A stretch of 64,000 bases of DNA from Odobenus rosmarus divergens (taxonomy: Eukaryota; Chordata; Mammalia; Carnivora; Odobenidae), in the NCBI RefSeq assembly GCF_000321225.1, contig NW_004450563.1, forward strand, positions 249,385-313,384, in the 5' to 3' direction. Every line of letters begins with the position of its first letter. Position 1 is the stretch's first letter. The notes under the pieces were generated by a model. It was not told the DNA's origin. It saw only the letters and a program-made list of their open reading frames with translations, and did not search any database. Positions 23,291 to 35,371 of this stretch are shown piece by piece. A program made the translations under genes and the position numbers.

Positions 23291-26200
23291 TAAACATAAT
23301 GTAAAATAAAGAATTAAAATAATGATATTAACAAGCTTTGCAAGATCCAGTCTCCTACTTCTTTGATAATTAAATGATAGGAATTAAAGCTTCTCTTGTT
23401 CTGATGGAAAAGAGGTGAAAACTCACCCTTAGTGAATTCTTTTTATTTTATTTTAGCACTCACTTTATTAATAACATCCAAATATTTCCTTTATATTTCC
23501 CAGAAAACACAGGCAGTCAAAAGAAAGATATATCCACTAATTTTGATATATTGTCCTATAATCTTATCTTGATTTTTAATAAACTTTAAATGTTACAATT
23601 TCACCATTGGATGGCAATATTGCTTGTTATTTTCCCTTCAGTATTCTTATAAGCATTTTACTACAGAGGAAAAAATGAAGTTGCCTAAGAATTAAGATTT
23701 GTTAGTCAATTTTATGTATTTATTTGGGTTATTTTATTTCATACTGTCATATCACAATGAAAATATAGGCAAAATGATATTCACCTATAGACTGTTGATG
23801 TAGACTCAGTTAAGAAGTCAATAGGTGCAACACTCTTCTTTCTGGATGAAAGATGAAATGATCTGTCTTACTGAGTCTGATTCTACTCCTAATTTGATGT
23901 TATGGTGGAATAATCTGTGCCCCAGTCCTCTCAGAGGCAAAAATTCCCACAATTAAGGACCATATAGTAGTCAATGATCATTTGCTATGAATCATTAGAA
24001 TCTCACTTTCCTGAAAATCACATTTGCTCAATAAGTATTGTTAAAATGGTTTGAATTAGTGGACATAAATTTCAAAGAAGGAAAGTTATGATGTGTTACT
24101 CCAATAACTGTAATTCACATTCTGATTTGTAAATCACCTGTCACAGTATACCTAGTCCTCACAGTAGTCCAAATCTAGCTAACCAGGCAGATATTAAACA
24201 CTTCCCAAAGGAAAAAAGGTGTTTTTCATAAAATATTATGGTAGCCTACCATTCATAAGAAAGGGAATAATAAGAATTATTACAAAATATCATCAAATAT
24301 ATAGAATGCGAATAGGACAATTTTCAGTTAATTTAACAATAATTTATGTTATAAGTGGATTAGAATAAAAGTTATGATCTTGTCCATAGGCCATGAAAAA
24401 AACATATTCCCTCTATGCATTTCTATTTATGGATTATAGTTATTTATCATTAGAATTCACTAGTGAATTCTAAATAATTGAGTTTCATTGTGATTTCCAG
24501 TTGCAGACTTAGAGACTGCATAGAGATGTTTGTCTATATAAGGATTGTTTTACTCAAAATAATATCTATTATTTATGTTAATTTGATAATGTAGTCATGC
24601 GTGTTCAATGTGTCTAGTCTTTCTAAATAAATTGGGTAAGTTTGTATAAATTACATCTTTTAAAATTAAACATTGAAACTAAGATCATTTCCTAAGTTGA
24701 TAAATCACCTGATCTCTTGATATGTTCATAGTTTACTTTTACTTATGGTAGGTAGTATTTCATAGAGTTCAGAAGTATATTTTAATAAATATAAAATTAG
24801 CTCATTATTCTTCAGACTCTGCTTACTAAAATTTGTTTCATTATGTTGGAATACATGTCAGTATCCTTATAGAAATACCATTTCAGTCCAGAACAGGCAG
24901 TGGATTGGGACAGATCAGACTAGTCCCTTTCTAGGACTTGAGTACTCTTTAATCATTGCACACCAGAGGCTGTCTACTATGACCACCACAGTAATATTAA
25001 CAGTCTGTCCTTTGAAAAGCGTGATGCTGAGTTACATAAAAATCACCATTGTTTAATAAAAATTTGTCATACAAGAACTTACTATTATTATTTGCAAATC
25101 ATGTTTAAAGGTAGCACTAGATATGTTTCTGGGAAATATTTATATGGAATCACGTTGCTTTATAATATTTACTACGTTAGAGCGTTAACACCGCAAGTAC
25201 TAGGTGAGTACTCTGAATATATTCAGGACAAATGAAAATCCTTACTGCTTCAAAGGCCCCCGAGTCAGACATTGTGAAATATTCATGGTTCAGAGTTTGT
25301 CCTTAGATAGTAAAACATAAGTTGATCCCATTTTCCAGGGTACAGGAAATTGGAGATAATCATGTTCTGTAAATAGTTTTGCATATGTTGTATTTTAGAA
25401 ACACAGGCTTCAGCTTTCTATAATAAGCATATAAAGTTTTAAAGGTTTGCAATTTTTTGTATTGACAATTCAAGAAGAAAGCGCCTAACTCCCCTCACTA
25501 TCTATTTTATCGCCTAATTCTTCCTACTGAAATATATTCTTTTATTTCTTCCTCTTTTCAAATAATGATGTTAAATAACAAGACAGTGTTTTTAAGATAA
25601 ACTGATATTGTACTACCTCCTTATATCTTCATATGAAAATTTCTGTTGTCTGTTGTTTTCTATTTGATGAATAATACACTCATCTTTTAGAAAAATATTA
25701 GGATTCTAAATAGAAAATTCAGTCATTTTCAAATATATAGCTTTGCCATTCTGCTAAAACTGTAGGCAGATTTTTAGGAAGACTATGACTCATGCAATAA
25801 TGATTAAAATAAAAATATTACCTATTTTATAAACCTCATTTCATTCAGCAAATAGCAAATAACTTTCTCGGGTTAGGAAAATGGGTACAGAGAACTTTGT
25901 AAGTATTCACTCTTTAAAGGAAAACCAATTCTTCCAGGACATCATTAAACAAATGGCATTGGAGTTACTTAAATCCAATTTCCATGTACATGACCTGAAA
26001 GTGACAAGAGAAACAGCAAGAGTAGCCTATTGTTATGAGTGGGAAGAATAATTAGATTTCTATGCAGAGATCAGTGCAGTCTTTTGAATTGGAACAGATT
26101 CTAAGAAAAATAATTATTGGGTACATTGCTGTGGTAAAGCTATATGCAAAGTTCTATTTGCCCTCTGTGACTCATGGCAACCTAAAATGTTCACATGTTC

Positions 26201-27200
26201 TTTTTGAGTTGTGATGACCTTGTTTGGCACCAAGTGCCTTGTGCCTCATTTCAATGAAAATGTACAAGTTGATTACCTAGTGTCAAGGATAATGGAAGAA
26301 GACTTCAAGAGTTGGCTATTTATGGATCAGGAAACTATCTGCAAAAACAATTAAACACTTCATTTAAAACTTTATATTAATTATTAAAAACCAACAGAAT
26401 TGCTATGGTAGCAACATACCACACAGAATCAAATGACTTTGTTAGGATTAATTTCTTGAATCATAAATAAATGAGTAAAAAGAGATGACAGGACTACTTG
26501 AAATGTTTAAACTTTCCAAAGTTTAAACTAAATAAAATCTCTTTACCTGCTTGATCATTACAGCACAGACCAAATGTCTTCATTTAGAAGCCATCAACAT
26601 TTAGTTGTTGAACTTCACCATAGACATTTCAGGGGAAAGTAATTATGGAGGTAATTTCAATTTAAAACCACATAGGGAAGTAATTAAGGGTAATAATATC
26701 CATAGCCTCTAAACAAAGATATAGAAAATAGATTCTGTATCTTATTTAAATGAAAGAGGTTACAAGGAAAATAGCAGCAAATGAGGCTTTAGGTAAGGAA
26801 AACCACAGTATTAATTAAAAAAAAAAAAGAAATCTATTTCCAGATCGTCACAGAATTACGTGTGGCAGGATTGTGCTGCAGTGTTTTCTAGAAATACATT
26901 TCAGATCTGATGTAGACGTACATAAATAGGTTACCTAGCCTGTCTGATATATTGTGCTCAATGTTAGTTTTGGTCTGATGCCGGCAGTCCTCTGATGATC
27001 ACATTTAAAGGACTCCCTTCTAGCTTTCAAGTTAAGTTTGCAGACCATAGTCTGGTGGTCAGAGAAGAGAAGTCATGGGGACAGAGAGGACAAGAAAAGA
27101 AATAGTAAGGAAGACAGTTCACTAGTAATAATAGGAAGATACATGGTTATTTGGATTGAGAGAGGCAGCATTATCAGAACACTTGGAGAGTCATCTTAGC
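23291..27200. other. Repeat-poor, unassigned AT-rich stretch
   Basis: About 3.9 kb with no SINE, no recognisable young LINE and no notable open frame. A 24-bp perfect palindrome lies at 24450-24473 and an A-run at about 26818-26830. Candidate conserved non-coding sequence cannot be judged without alignment. Confidence 0.5.
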
Positions 27201-27204
27201 AACC

Positions 27205-27460
27205 AGAGAGTGTGGGGTTCAGATCCCAGTTTCACAATTTATAGGGAGCATGATTTCAATGAAGAATTTAAGCACCTTTTTCATTTTTAATTTATAATAA
27301 TAATAGCAAATAGTTTCTTAACCCTTAATTTGGTATAATAAAATCTGATATCACTTTAACTTACTGTGATGATAACGGAGGTATTACATGTATAGTTTTT
27401 TGCACAGTGCTGGGTTTGTTCTTGATAAACTCTTAATGATTCTATATTAGTATTATCCAA
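27205..27460 (+). mobile_element. MIR relic
   Basis: GGGTTCAGATCCCAGTTTCA, then TAATAATAATAGCAAATAG, GTGATGATAACGGAGGTATT and TTGCACAGTGCTGGGTTTG match the MIR order. Confidence 0.6.
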
Positions 27461-27464
27461 AGTT

Positions 27465-28182
27465 CCTTAACCATCTTTCCTTAGCAAATCTTGCTTTCCA
27501 GTTTCTAGCTCTCCCCATTCCTATTCATTATGACCCGATGATTGATGGCTCTACCAGCTGTGTTATGTCTCTCTCACTCTGTTTATTTCTCTCTTTCTCT
27601 CTACCTATATATCTCTATTTCTCTGTTGCTGCTCCTTCTTATTTCTAAAATTATTCTTCCTCCATTTTCACACATTGCAACCTCCAGGTACTTCAAGATG
27701 TTGTATTTTCATGTTTGCATGTGTCTTCATGTGCCAAGTACTCTATGGGCGTAAATGTCTCACAATCAAGTATCCTCTCTCAATGGGAGAAATGCAGAGA
27801 AGAAGAGAGACATTCACAGGACAACTTTTAGCTAGGATATGGGAGATATGTAGCATTTCAGGTTATGCAAGGAAGATATGCAAATATGCGAATGGATTTT
27901 ATATAAGAAGAGAGTTGGTCTATGTTATAGCAGAGAACTAATGTGTCACCTGTTAAATGTGTTGGGTCTGGGAGGGGGGACTGTCGGGAAGCAGATTTCA
28001 GCTTGGTGTAAAGGAGAATATGCTGATAATCGAGCCAGGTAGTACTAGAAAATCCTCTTTAGCTACCTAGAGGTCAGCTTAGACTTGAACCAGTCAAGGG
28101 GAAACTGGACATCCATTTGTTAAATAAATCTCTCCCCTGAAGACATACGAAACTGCAGGAGTTTAGTTTCATGTAAATTGCA
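27465..28182. other. No recognised feature
   Basis: It contains a short CT-rich patch (27570-27640) that yields a Ser/Leu-rich chance frame; otherwise unassigned. Confidence 0.5.
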
Positions 28183-28183
28183 G

Positions 28184-28626
28184 AGTATTAGTTTCATGTA
28201 GTTGCTGTAACGAATTACCACAATCTTGGTGGCTTAAAAAAGTAAATTGATTCCCTCACAGTTCTGGAGGACGGAAGTCTGAAATCAAGGTGTCAGCTGG
28301 GCTGCACTCTCTCCCGAGGCTCTTGGGGAAGATCCATTCCATGCCTCTCTTAGCAGCCAGTGACTGTGGGTAGTCCTCTGCATTAGATGATGTGCAGTCC
28401 TATCATCCCAACCTCGGCCTCCTCTTCGCATGGCCTTGTCCTCAGTAATCTCTTCTCTGACTCTCTTTTATAAGGATACTTATGATTTAGGGCAGATCCA
28501 CATAATCCAGGATAAGATCTTCCCCTGGACAGTCTTAAGCCTCTCTTCTGCCAGATAAGGTAACATTCACAGGTACAAATTTAGGAGGAGCACATATAGT
28601 TTTGGGGGCCACCATTTAGCCCATTA
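28184..28626. mobile_element. Ancient LTR-like repeat (ERVL/MLT2-like, tentative)
   Basis: Widely known phrases occur in order: TGCTGTAACGAATTACCACA, TGGTGGCTTAAA, CACAGTTCTGGAGGACGGAA, TCTGAAATCAAGGTGTCAGC, CCTTGTCCTCAGTAATCTC, ACTCTCTTTTATAAGGATAC and AGGTAACATTCACAGGTAC. The end is CCACCATTTAGCCCATTA. About 440 bases is the length of a solitary LTR. I am sure it is a repeat, less sure of the class. Confidence 0.7.
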
Positions 28627-28629
28627 GAG

Positions 28630-30915
28630 AAGGCCTCAAAGGTTCTAAGTCTCAGATTCTATCACTCCATGATTCAATAACTGATTTCAGTACTGAGGAA
28701 GTACTGAAGAGGCAAATACTAAAGGAAGCTCCAAGGAAAATTAGCAATTTATAGTGTCAATGCCCCAGCTAAAAAACCACTGTAAACCAAGAGCATCTCA
28801 GGTTTAGCACATCAGCAGAATGCGTTCACCCTGATTGCCCCGGCCCCTTTATCTCTGCCGTATTATGGATTTGTTTTATATAGGAGATCTAGCATATGAA
28901 TAAAAATAAGACACTAAGCCTTTAAATATAGATGGAGCCAGACACAAATGGCCTTTCTTCTGAAAGGTATGGGGAAATATATATGTCTTTTAAAATTTTC
29001 AAAGTATTGAACTACTTCAAGATTTGATATATTAATAAAAATTAACATATGTGAGAAAAATTATATGTACTTGCTTTGTAAAGAATGGCATATAGATAAA
29101 GAGAAAGGGAAGATGATTTCATTAATGAATTAATTAATTCTCCTTTCAGGAATTGTCATACATACAACATCTTTTTTTCCATATTCACTTAGATTGATAA
29201 GAAGTACTAAACTGCATGTCTTGGATCAACAGATAACTGCTTCTCTGGAGTTTTAAAAATTCTCATAGCTATTTTTAAAACGATTTGAATGCTCATGTAA
29301 TTTAGTATTGTTTTGTTAAATGATTTCTCTGTACTTTTACAGAAAAGAAGACAGATAAAAGCAGTTTTATATGACTGCACTCATTTTTCAAAACTGAGTT
29401 TGATAGTTTGGTCTGATGATTATATCTTCTGCTTTCACTCCCTAGTCAAATAAACATTCAATAAGTTCTTCTTGGGAAATGGAGCAAGCCAAATATGGAA
29501 ATTTGCAAACAAATAGCTATTACTTTTATTTGACATAAATATTGACATTTTTGTGCATGTAAATGCTCTTTACATATAAACATTTTTTGCTTTTAATAGT
29601 TGTTGGACTGTCTTTTGAAAAATAAGATTTATTTTCAGTTTTCTGATGGTGACTACCAAGTAACAGTTAGATATAAGAGATTCTTTATTTTAAAGGTACA
29701 TTTGAATGCTGAACGCTTAGAATAAACATTAGTTTTTATAAAATCGAGTATTACATATAGAATACTACAATGTGTTTATTATATTTATTAACTTCATAGG
29801 CAATATTGTCATCTATTGATTAATTTAGCATGTCAGCTAGCATTTTGTAACTCAGTTTTTTCCATCTACCTCAAAGTCCTAAATAGAGTTAAGAGATCAG
29901 TAATGTCCTAAACATAATTATTTTGCCTTATGAACAGACTGTTATCACCCATAAATATAAATATGTGATTTTTAGTCCAAATTCATAATTTTTTCTTTAG
30001 AACATTTTAATTCAATTTAAATCATGCACTAGCTAACATGGTAGATATGTAGGTATTAAGGGATAAATGAAAGAAATTCTCAGACTTTAGAATACTTTCT
30101 CTTATAAAAAAAACTCTAACTCAAAAAAGAACGTGAAAGTATTTTAAGATACATTAAGTGCAAATGATCAATGTCCATGTGTAACTCTAATAAGCTCTAC
30201 CTTTTTTACCAGGATGATGCTGATCTACCATCTATAGTATTGGTAACTTATTTTACTTTATTTCTCTTAAGGATGAAAATTTAAGTCTCCTCCTGGCAAC
30301 TGCTCACCATTTATAATTTGATCTTGAGTAGAAACTGTGAGATAAAGAAAGGTAACTGGTTCAGAAAGCTATCTCATTTTCTTGAAAACTTAACCAAACA
30401 TAAAACCTACATGGACAATCTATGTGTGTTGCCTTCCTTGCTCTGAAGCTCAGGTTGCTTTGCACAGCTGGAGAGAATCAAACAGAAATAGTGCAGACCA
30501 GAGTCCCTAAAAATGCATGGGCCACAGTCTCAACTAATTCTTCCATGATGCTTGGTATTTTATCTGAAATCCGTATTTTTTAAATCTTCCTGTGTCTTTC
30601 CTCCCCTGTATCTCATGGGTATCTCGTGGATGCCCCAGACTGTCTAACCCTTTTCCATTAATAAATCCAATCTTGTGCACTGCTCAGTCAGTATTTGGAC
30701 ACCTGCAACAACTGAGAATAAGCAGGCTTGAGCTGCTGAAGCTTCTTCCAGTAGTAGGCAATGGATGAAGGATCCCTCTCTTCTTTCTGTAGGTTATATC
30801 CAATCTGTGATATTTGATCCCATATATCTTTCAGGTATTTTGAAAGAAGCTGTTGTTTCTGCTTTTACTTATATATTATTTTCTTGAACTTGACAAGTTT
30901 GCTGTTTCTTTACTT
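28630..30915. other. No recognised feature
   Basis: About 2.3 kb of AT-rich sequence without a repeat or gene I can name. Confidence 0.5.
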
Positions 30916-30924
30916 TTAAAATTC

Positions 30925-31020
30925 ATATAATAGGAACATCGATCTTACCGAGTTCCTATGAGAGTTAATTGAGAGTGTTCACATGAAGCACTGAGTACCC
31001 TAGTCTCAGCATATGAAAAG
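30925..31020 (+). mobile_element. MIR relic (3' part)
   Basis: ATAATAGGAACATCGATCTT, TTCCTATGAGAGTTAATTGA and GAAGCACTGAGTACCCTAG fit the MIR 3' half. Confidence 0.5.
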
Positions 31021-31194
31021 GACTAAAACAATGTTAGAAGTTATCAAGACCATCATTACCTTCATGATCATCCAATTTCCCCAAACAGAGAGAGACTTTC
31101 TGTCGATGCCAGGAAAAAATCCAAAATCTTTAAAATAGCTTACGATACTCTTGATGATTTGGGACTTCTTTTCTCCATTCAGTTCTCCAGTCAT

Positions 31195-31320
31195 GCTATT
31201 TATACTCTCTACACAATCCTGCTAATTCTATTTTGCCTCTGGGCCTTTGCACATGCTGTTTTCTTCTTACCAGAATCTCTCTCCATGTCCTTGTGCCCTT
31301 TCTACCAATAAAGGTGAAGA
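31195..31320 (+). mobile_element. L2 (LINE-2) fragment
   Basis: TTGCCTCTGGGCCTTTGCAC and ATGCTGTTTTCTTCTTACCA, then CAGAATCTCTC, match the L2 3' region. Confidence 0.7.
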
Positions 31321-31489
31321 GTATCTTGAAGAAAAGGAAGGGAATTCAGATACTATTTAGCCAAAATGAATAATAAAGGTCTTCTATGATATTCCTTATA
31401 GAGATTTATCTATTTTATTTAGATTTTCACATTTTTGGGCATGTATATTTTTCATAATATTCTTGTATTATTTTTGCAATATTGTGTCT

Positions 31490-31722
31490 ATAGATATCTC
31501 TCCTTTTTCATAGTGCATTTTCCACCTTCCTTCCCTTCCCCTCTACCCTTGATCAGTCTTGTCAGTTTTTTCTAACTTATGAGTCTTTTCATAGAACCAG
31601 CTATTGGTTTTTTATCCTTATTAATGCTTAGTTTCCAATTTACTGGTTTCTATTCTTATTTCATTAATTCTTTTATTCTTCTCTATGTGGATTTTGCAAT
31701 GGTAAAAGAGATTTAAAAAAAA
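31490..31722 (-). mobile_element. L1 ORF2 relic, split by a SINE
   Basis: CCTTGATCAGTCTTGTCAGT, CTTTTCATAGAACCAGCTAT and TTGGTTTTTTATCC are the reverse complement of a familiar ORF2 segment. A SINE sits at its right edge. Confidence 0.8.
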
Positions 31723-31730
31723 ATAACTTG

Positions 31731-31927
31731 TGGGTGCCTGGGGGCTCAGTTGGTTAAGCAACTGCCTTCCACTCAGGTCATGATCCTGGAGTCCAGGGAT
31801 GGAGTTCCGCATCGGGCTCCCTGCTCGGTGGGGAGTCTGCTTCTCCCTCTGACCTTCCCCCCTCTCATGCTCTCTCTCTCGCTCATTCTCTCTCTCTCAA
31901 AGAAATAAATAAAATCTTTAAAAAAAA
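31731..31927 (+). mobile_element. Carnivora tRNA-derived SINE, diverged
   Basis: Head GGGTGCCTGGGGGCTCAGTT, B box altered (GGGATGGAGTTCC), tail AAATAAATAAAATCTTTAAA. A short duplication AACTTGT flanks it (31724-31730, 31928-31934). Confidence 0.92.
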
Positions 31928-32084
31928 AACTTGTTCACTAATTTATAGCTGGTTCTTAGACTAGTGACTCATACATATCAGGCTTCCAACCATTATTTGT
32001 TTAGCTAATACATGAAAGTACGAGCTTAGATATCAGTTTCCTTATGAAGTTTTATTATTATTACTACCCATCCAAGATTGGGTT

Positions 32085-32275
32085 CTGTGTCCATCTTACA
32101 TTTTTTTCTAGCACATTCTATAACTGAAAATGTGTTATGACTTTTTTACCCAATAAACACTAAGAAAGTGGAGGAAAGTACTGTGTCTTTTTTAACATTC
32201 TTGTGCCAGCACCTCTCATAGTACCCAGCATCTAGTAGGAAATCTAATAAATGATTGTTGGATAAAGAAATGAAT
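32085..32275 (+). mobile_element. L2 (LINE-2) 3' end relic
   Basis: GTGCCAGCACCTCTCATAGT, ACCCAGCATCTAGTAGGAAA and TCTAATAAATGATTGTTGGA match the L2 terminus. Confidence 0.75.
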
Positions 32276-32279
32276 TTTC

Positions 32280-32795
32280 ATGAATTCAAAATGCAAAGTG
32301 GATCTCTCTAAACTACAATCTTGGTGTCATCGAATTTCCTGATTACCACGACGGTGTTTGGTACTCCTTTATACCTATAGGACCTTCTATCTCTGAATGG
32401 TAATAAAAATTCTCTTCTAAGAAAATGTCCATATTTTATTTATGTCACCCTCGAAAAGTCAGGAGGCATGCTGTGTAAATAGGTGTTTCCCAACCTTCTG
32501 TCTAATCATTTCTATAATATCCTTACATAGCACATCAGGAGTTATGGTTTACCCTGACTTACTATCTACTCTAAAAAACAAAAGTTTATGTTTTTATAAA
32601 TGTATATCTATCAGGAATCAGTTCAGTAACTTTATGTTTATATTTTCCACAATCTTCAAGATTAATAAAAATAATCACGTTGTCATTTCAACTTTTATTT
32701 TTTAAAACCTCTATTCTTCTTCCCTCCTTCTTCTTCTTCTTCACATGGGCTGCTATGACAGAGATTGACTGCATCACAGAAGGAAGAACAGAGAG
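32280..32795. other. No recognised feature
   Basis: Unassigned, with a short (TTC)n run near 32728-32742. Confidence 0.5.
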
Positions 32796-32799
32796 AGGT

Positions 32800-32970
32800 A
32801 TTCAAATCCAGGCTTTGGTACTTATCTCATGTGATTTTCAGTAATTACATCATCTCTTCGAATTCAGTTTTTCTTACCTTTAAATACCAATGATGATAAA
32901 ATTAATACTTATTTGATAGGATTGCCATGGGGATTAAATGACATAAGACAAATAATGTTCCCAGTACATA
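32800..32970 (+). mobile_element. MIR relic
   Basis: AATCCAGGCTTTGGTACTTA, then AATACCAATGATGATAAAAT, AGGATTGCCATGGGGATTAA and ATGACATAAGAC match the MIR order. Confidence 0.65.
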
Positions 32971-32974
32971 TGAG

Positions 32975-33895
32975 GAGTTCTCCTGTTAGGTGTTCTCTAG
33001 TGAGAAGTGATATTCAGAGTGTACCCAGTATTATGTGCAAACTCACCAATATTCTGGTAAGGCTAAAAGAATGGATCCTGTTCCTTCCTGATATTTTTCC
33101 AGCTGTTGTTCCTCATCTAAATGGTCTGTTTTGCAGCCCCATAATGTTGGGCTGCTATCTTCAGGAAGCAATCTGGCCTGATTTCCTTGCTATTGACTGA
33201 GAGTTCAGGGCACCAGTCCTAAAAAGTGACATTTCATTTATACTAGATCACTGACATTCTCCTCAAGAGACTTGTCCTGATAATTTCATGAATCTTTAAA
33301 ACCCCCAATACTATTATAGAATGTAATTTCTGTCATAAAATTCAGTAAAACATGAAGCTCCTAAGTAACCCCTTTGGATTTTTAATGATTCTCTAAATGC
33401 ATTACTAAAATAATTTATAAAGCTAAGTGAGTCATTCAACACATCAATACGGGTAATTCAAACAGGTGCTTCAGCAAAATTCTAAACTGCTCCAAGTCAT
33501 AGACCTTACTCCTTTACTCCACTTATTGCTAAATTCATCTATACTACATCACTAACCTCACTCTGTAAATTCTGTAAACCTGATAATTCCACAGTGATGT
33601 TCTCAGATCATTAAACTATTTTAAGACTACTCCCTGAATTCAGGTTTGCCTTTCTTTATCAGGAGAATTTGCTTATCTGTCTTTTTCAAGGGTTGTTTTG
33701 TTTTTTGTTTTTGTTTTTTGGTCTCTATACATTTTGATTAAATAATATTTTGGGGTTTTAAAATAAAAAATAGTGAATACTCCAAGATTATTATGTGCTT
33801 ATTGTGCCTGGTGAACTAAGTAAGGGTCCTTACTTATTTTCACAAGTAATACTTGATTTTGATTTCATAGACTTCAGGTAAGGTTAACTTTCAGA
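32975..33895. other. No recognised feature
   Basis: Unassigned. A 95-codon open frame at 32913-33200 starts in the MIR relic and has no recognisable domain. Confidence 0.5.
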
Positions 33896-33899
33896 GTAA

Positions 33900-34081
33900 A
33901 AGAATATCTGGATTTTAATCCAATTATATTTTTCTTTACAGAAGCACTGTGACTAGACAAGTTATATAGACTCATTTTCCTTGTCCATAAAATATTGATC
34001 AATTATGAGACTGTCGGGAGGATTAAAAGGAGTAAAATATGTCAACATTTACTACAGGAAAGGTGCTCAATAAATATTAGT
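33900..34081 (+). mobile_element. MIR relic
   Basis: CACTGTGACTAGACAAGTTA, CATTTTCCTTGTCCATAAAA, GTCGGGAGGATTAAAAGGAG and GGTGCTCAATAAATATTAG match the MIR from the middle to its 3' end. Confidence 0.75.
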
Positions 34082-34156
34082 TCTCTTCTCATTTCCTTCT
34101 AATCACACTGGTTTCTTTAATGCTTTCTCACATGATGAACATGACATTTTTAAAAA
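34062..34156 (+). repeat. Source copy of a 95-bp exact duplication
   Basis: Identical over 95 bases to 35021-35115. It starts in the MIR 3' end and stops in an A-run. This is the copy with normal flanking context. Confidence 0.95.
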
Positions 34157-34350
34157 AATAGAGAACAAGATGAGAAATGCATTTGCAAACCCTTTTTATC
34201 ATTTGCTTTTTTCTATTCAAATAAATAGTAAACATCTTCCTCTTGTCCTCTCTTATTTCACATTTTAGGTTCATGTTTTCTTTGTAAAAATTCTTCTATT
34301 ATTTCCTACTGGCATTGCCATTTCTTTGTTCACTACTTAATAAGTCATGG

Positions 34351-34501
34351 TTTCTATTTTTGGAAAATTTACTATTTGGCTTCAGTGCACCTTTGCTTCT
34401 TTATACTTTTTGGGACTCTTATCGTTACTGGGCTAATTCATTAAGGAAGGTATTTTATTACCAGTTTCTTTTTTTTTTTTAAAGATTTTATTTATTTATT
34501 T
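34351..34501 (+). repeat. Source copy of a 151-bp exact duplication
   Basis: Identical over 151 bases to 36548-36698. It covers unique sequence, the left SINE target duplication and the first bases of the SINE tail. Confidence 0.95.
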
Positions 34502-34666
34502 GACAGAGAGACACAGTGAGAGCAGGAACACAAGCAGGGGGAGTGGGAGAGGGAGAAGCAGGCTTCCCGCGGAGCAGGGAGCCCGATGTGGGACTCGATC
34601 CCAGGACCCTGGGATCATGACCTGAGCCGAAGGCAGACGCTGAACGACTGAGCCACCCAGGCGCCC
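34472..34666 (-). mobile_element. Carnivora tRNA-derived SINE, full length and consensus-like
   Basis: Reverse copy from poly-T and AAAGATTTTATTTATTTATT to GAGCCACCCAGGCGCCC. The target duplication TTATTACCAGTTTCTT is at about 34456-34471 and 34667-34682. Near-consensus sequence suggests a relatively recent insertion. Confidence 0.96.
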
Positions 34667-34955
34667 TTATTACCAGTTTCTTCAGATGTATACTGTGATA
34701 AGTAAGTGACATCTAATAGAATGACAGGAAAGATCTAAACTCCGTTGAAGAGTCTATTTACTGCCATTAATTAGCCATCATCAGATGTTAAATGTGCTTT
34801 TTAAAATATCAAGATATTTTAAAAAATCATAATTGATTGACAATTAGCCACAGCTTAAATATTTATGAATTTGCATGGTCTCTCTCAATATTCAAATTTA
34901 AGGGTAAACAAATCTCACAATGCTCTTTCTAAAAAGTATAGAGAATTAGCACTTT

Positions 34956-35010
34956 AAAAAAAAGTTATTTATTTATTTGACACAGAGAGAGAGACAGTGA
35001 GAGAGGGAAA
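34956..35010 (-). mobile_element. Truncated SINE tail, left half of an insertion broken by an assembly fault
   Basis: It reads from A/T tail through GACAGTGAGAGAGGGAAAACA and then stops. The left target duplication AGAATTAGCACTTT is at 34942-34955. Its partner AGAATTAGTACTTT is at 35358-35371, after the second SINE piece. This means both pieces are one insertion. Confidence 0.85.
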
Positions 35011-35020
35011 ACAAATAAAT

Positions 35021-35115
35021 GGTGCTCAATAAATATTAGTTCTCTTCTCATTTCCTTCTAATCACACTGGTTTCTTTAATGCTTTCTCACATGATGAACA
35101 TGACATTTTTAAAAA
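35021..35115 (+). repeat. 95-bp exact copy of 34062-34156, abutting the gap
   Basis: Every base is identical to the source 959 bases upstream. It interrupts a SINE and ends exactly where the N run starts, the signature of a mis-joined contig end. Confidence 0.93.
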
Positions 35116-35165
35116 NNNNNNNNNNNNNNNNNNNNNNNNNNNNNNNNNNNNNNNNNNNNNNNNNN
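35116..35165. other. Assembly gap (50 N)
   Basis: Fifty undetermined bases. A round number usually marks a scaffold gap of estimated or arbitrary size. Confidence 0.99.
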
Positions 35166-35357
35166 TTTAAAGATTTTATTTATTTATTTGACAGAGAGAG
35201 ACACAGTGAGAGAGGGAACACAAGCAGGGGGAGTGAGAGAGGGAGAAGCAGGCTTCCCGCCAAACAGGGAGCCCGATGCGGGGCTCGATCCCAGGACTTT
35301 GGGATCATGACCTGAGCCGAAGGCAGACGCTGAACGACTGAGCCACCCAGCTGGCCC
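35166..35357 (-). mobile_element. Carnivora tRNA-derived SINE, right part after the gap
   Basis: It starts again from AAAGATTTTATTTATTTATT, so the tail is present twice (see 34956-35010). It runs to GAGCCACCCAGCTGGCCC and the right target duplication at 35358-35371. The head is slightly altered. Confidence 0.93.
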
Positions 35358-35371
35358 AGAATTAGTACTTT

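Noticed and set aside
28184..28626. Possible gene exon in the more GC-rich stretch
   Set aside because: The phrases match a common mammalian LTR-like repeat, and frames are broken.
34488..34712. Frames with repeated Ser/Pro/Ala-rich text, also at 35184-35375, 39667-39906, 21963-22193 and 63787-63969
   Set aside because: All are translations of the same SINE, which explains why the proteins look alike.
35079..35315. 78-codon frame running through the N gap
   Set aside because: It is built from undetermined bases plus SINE sequence.
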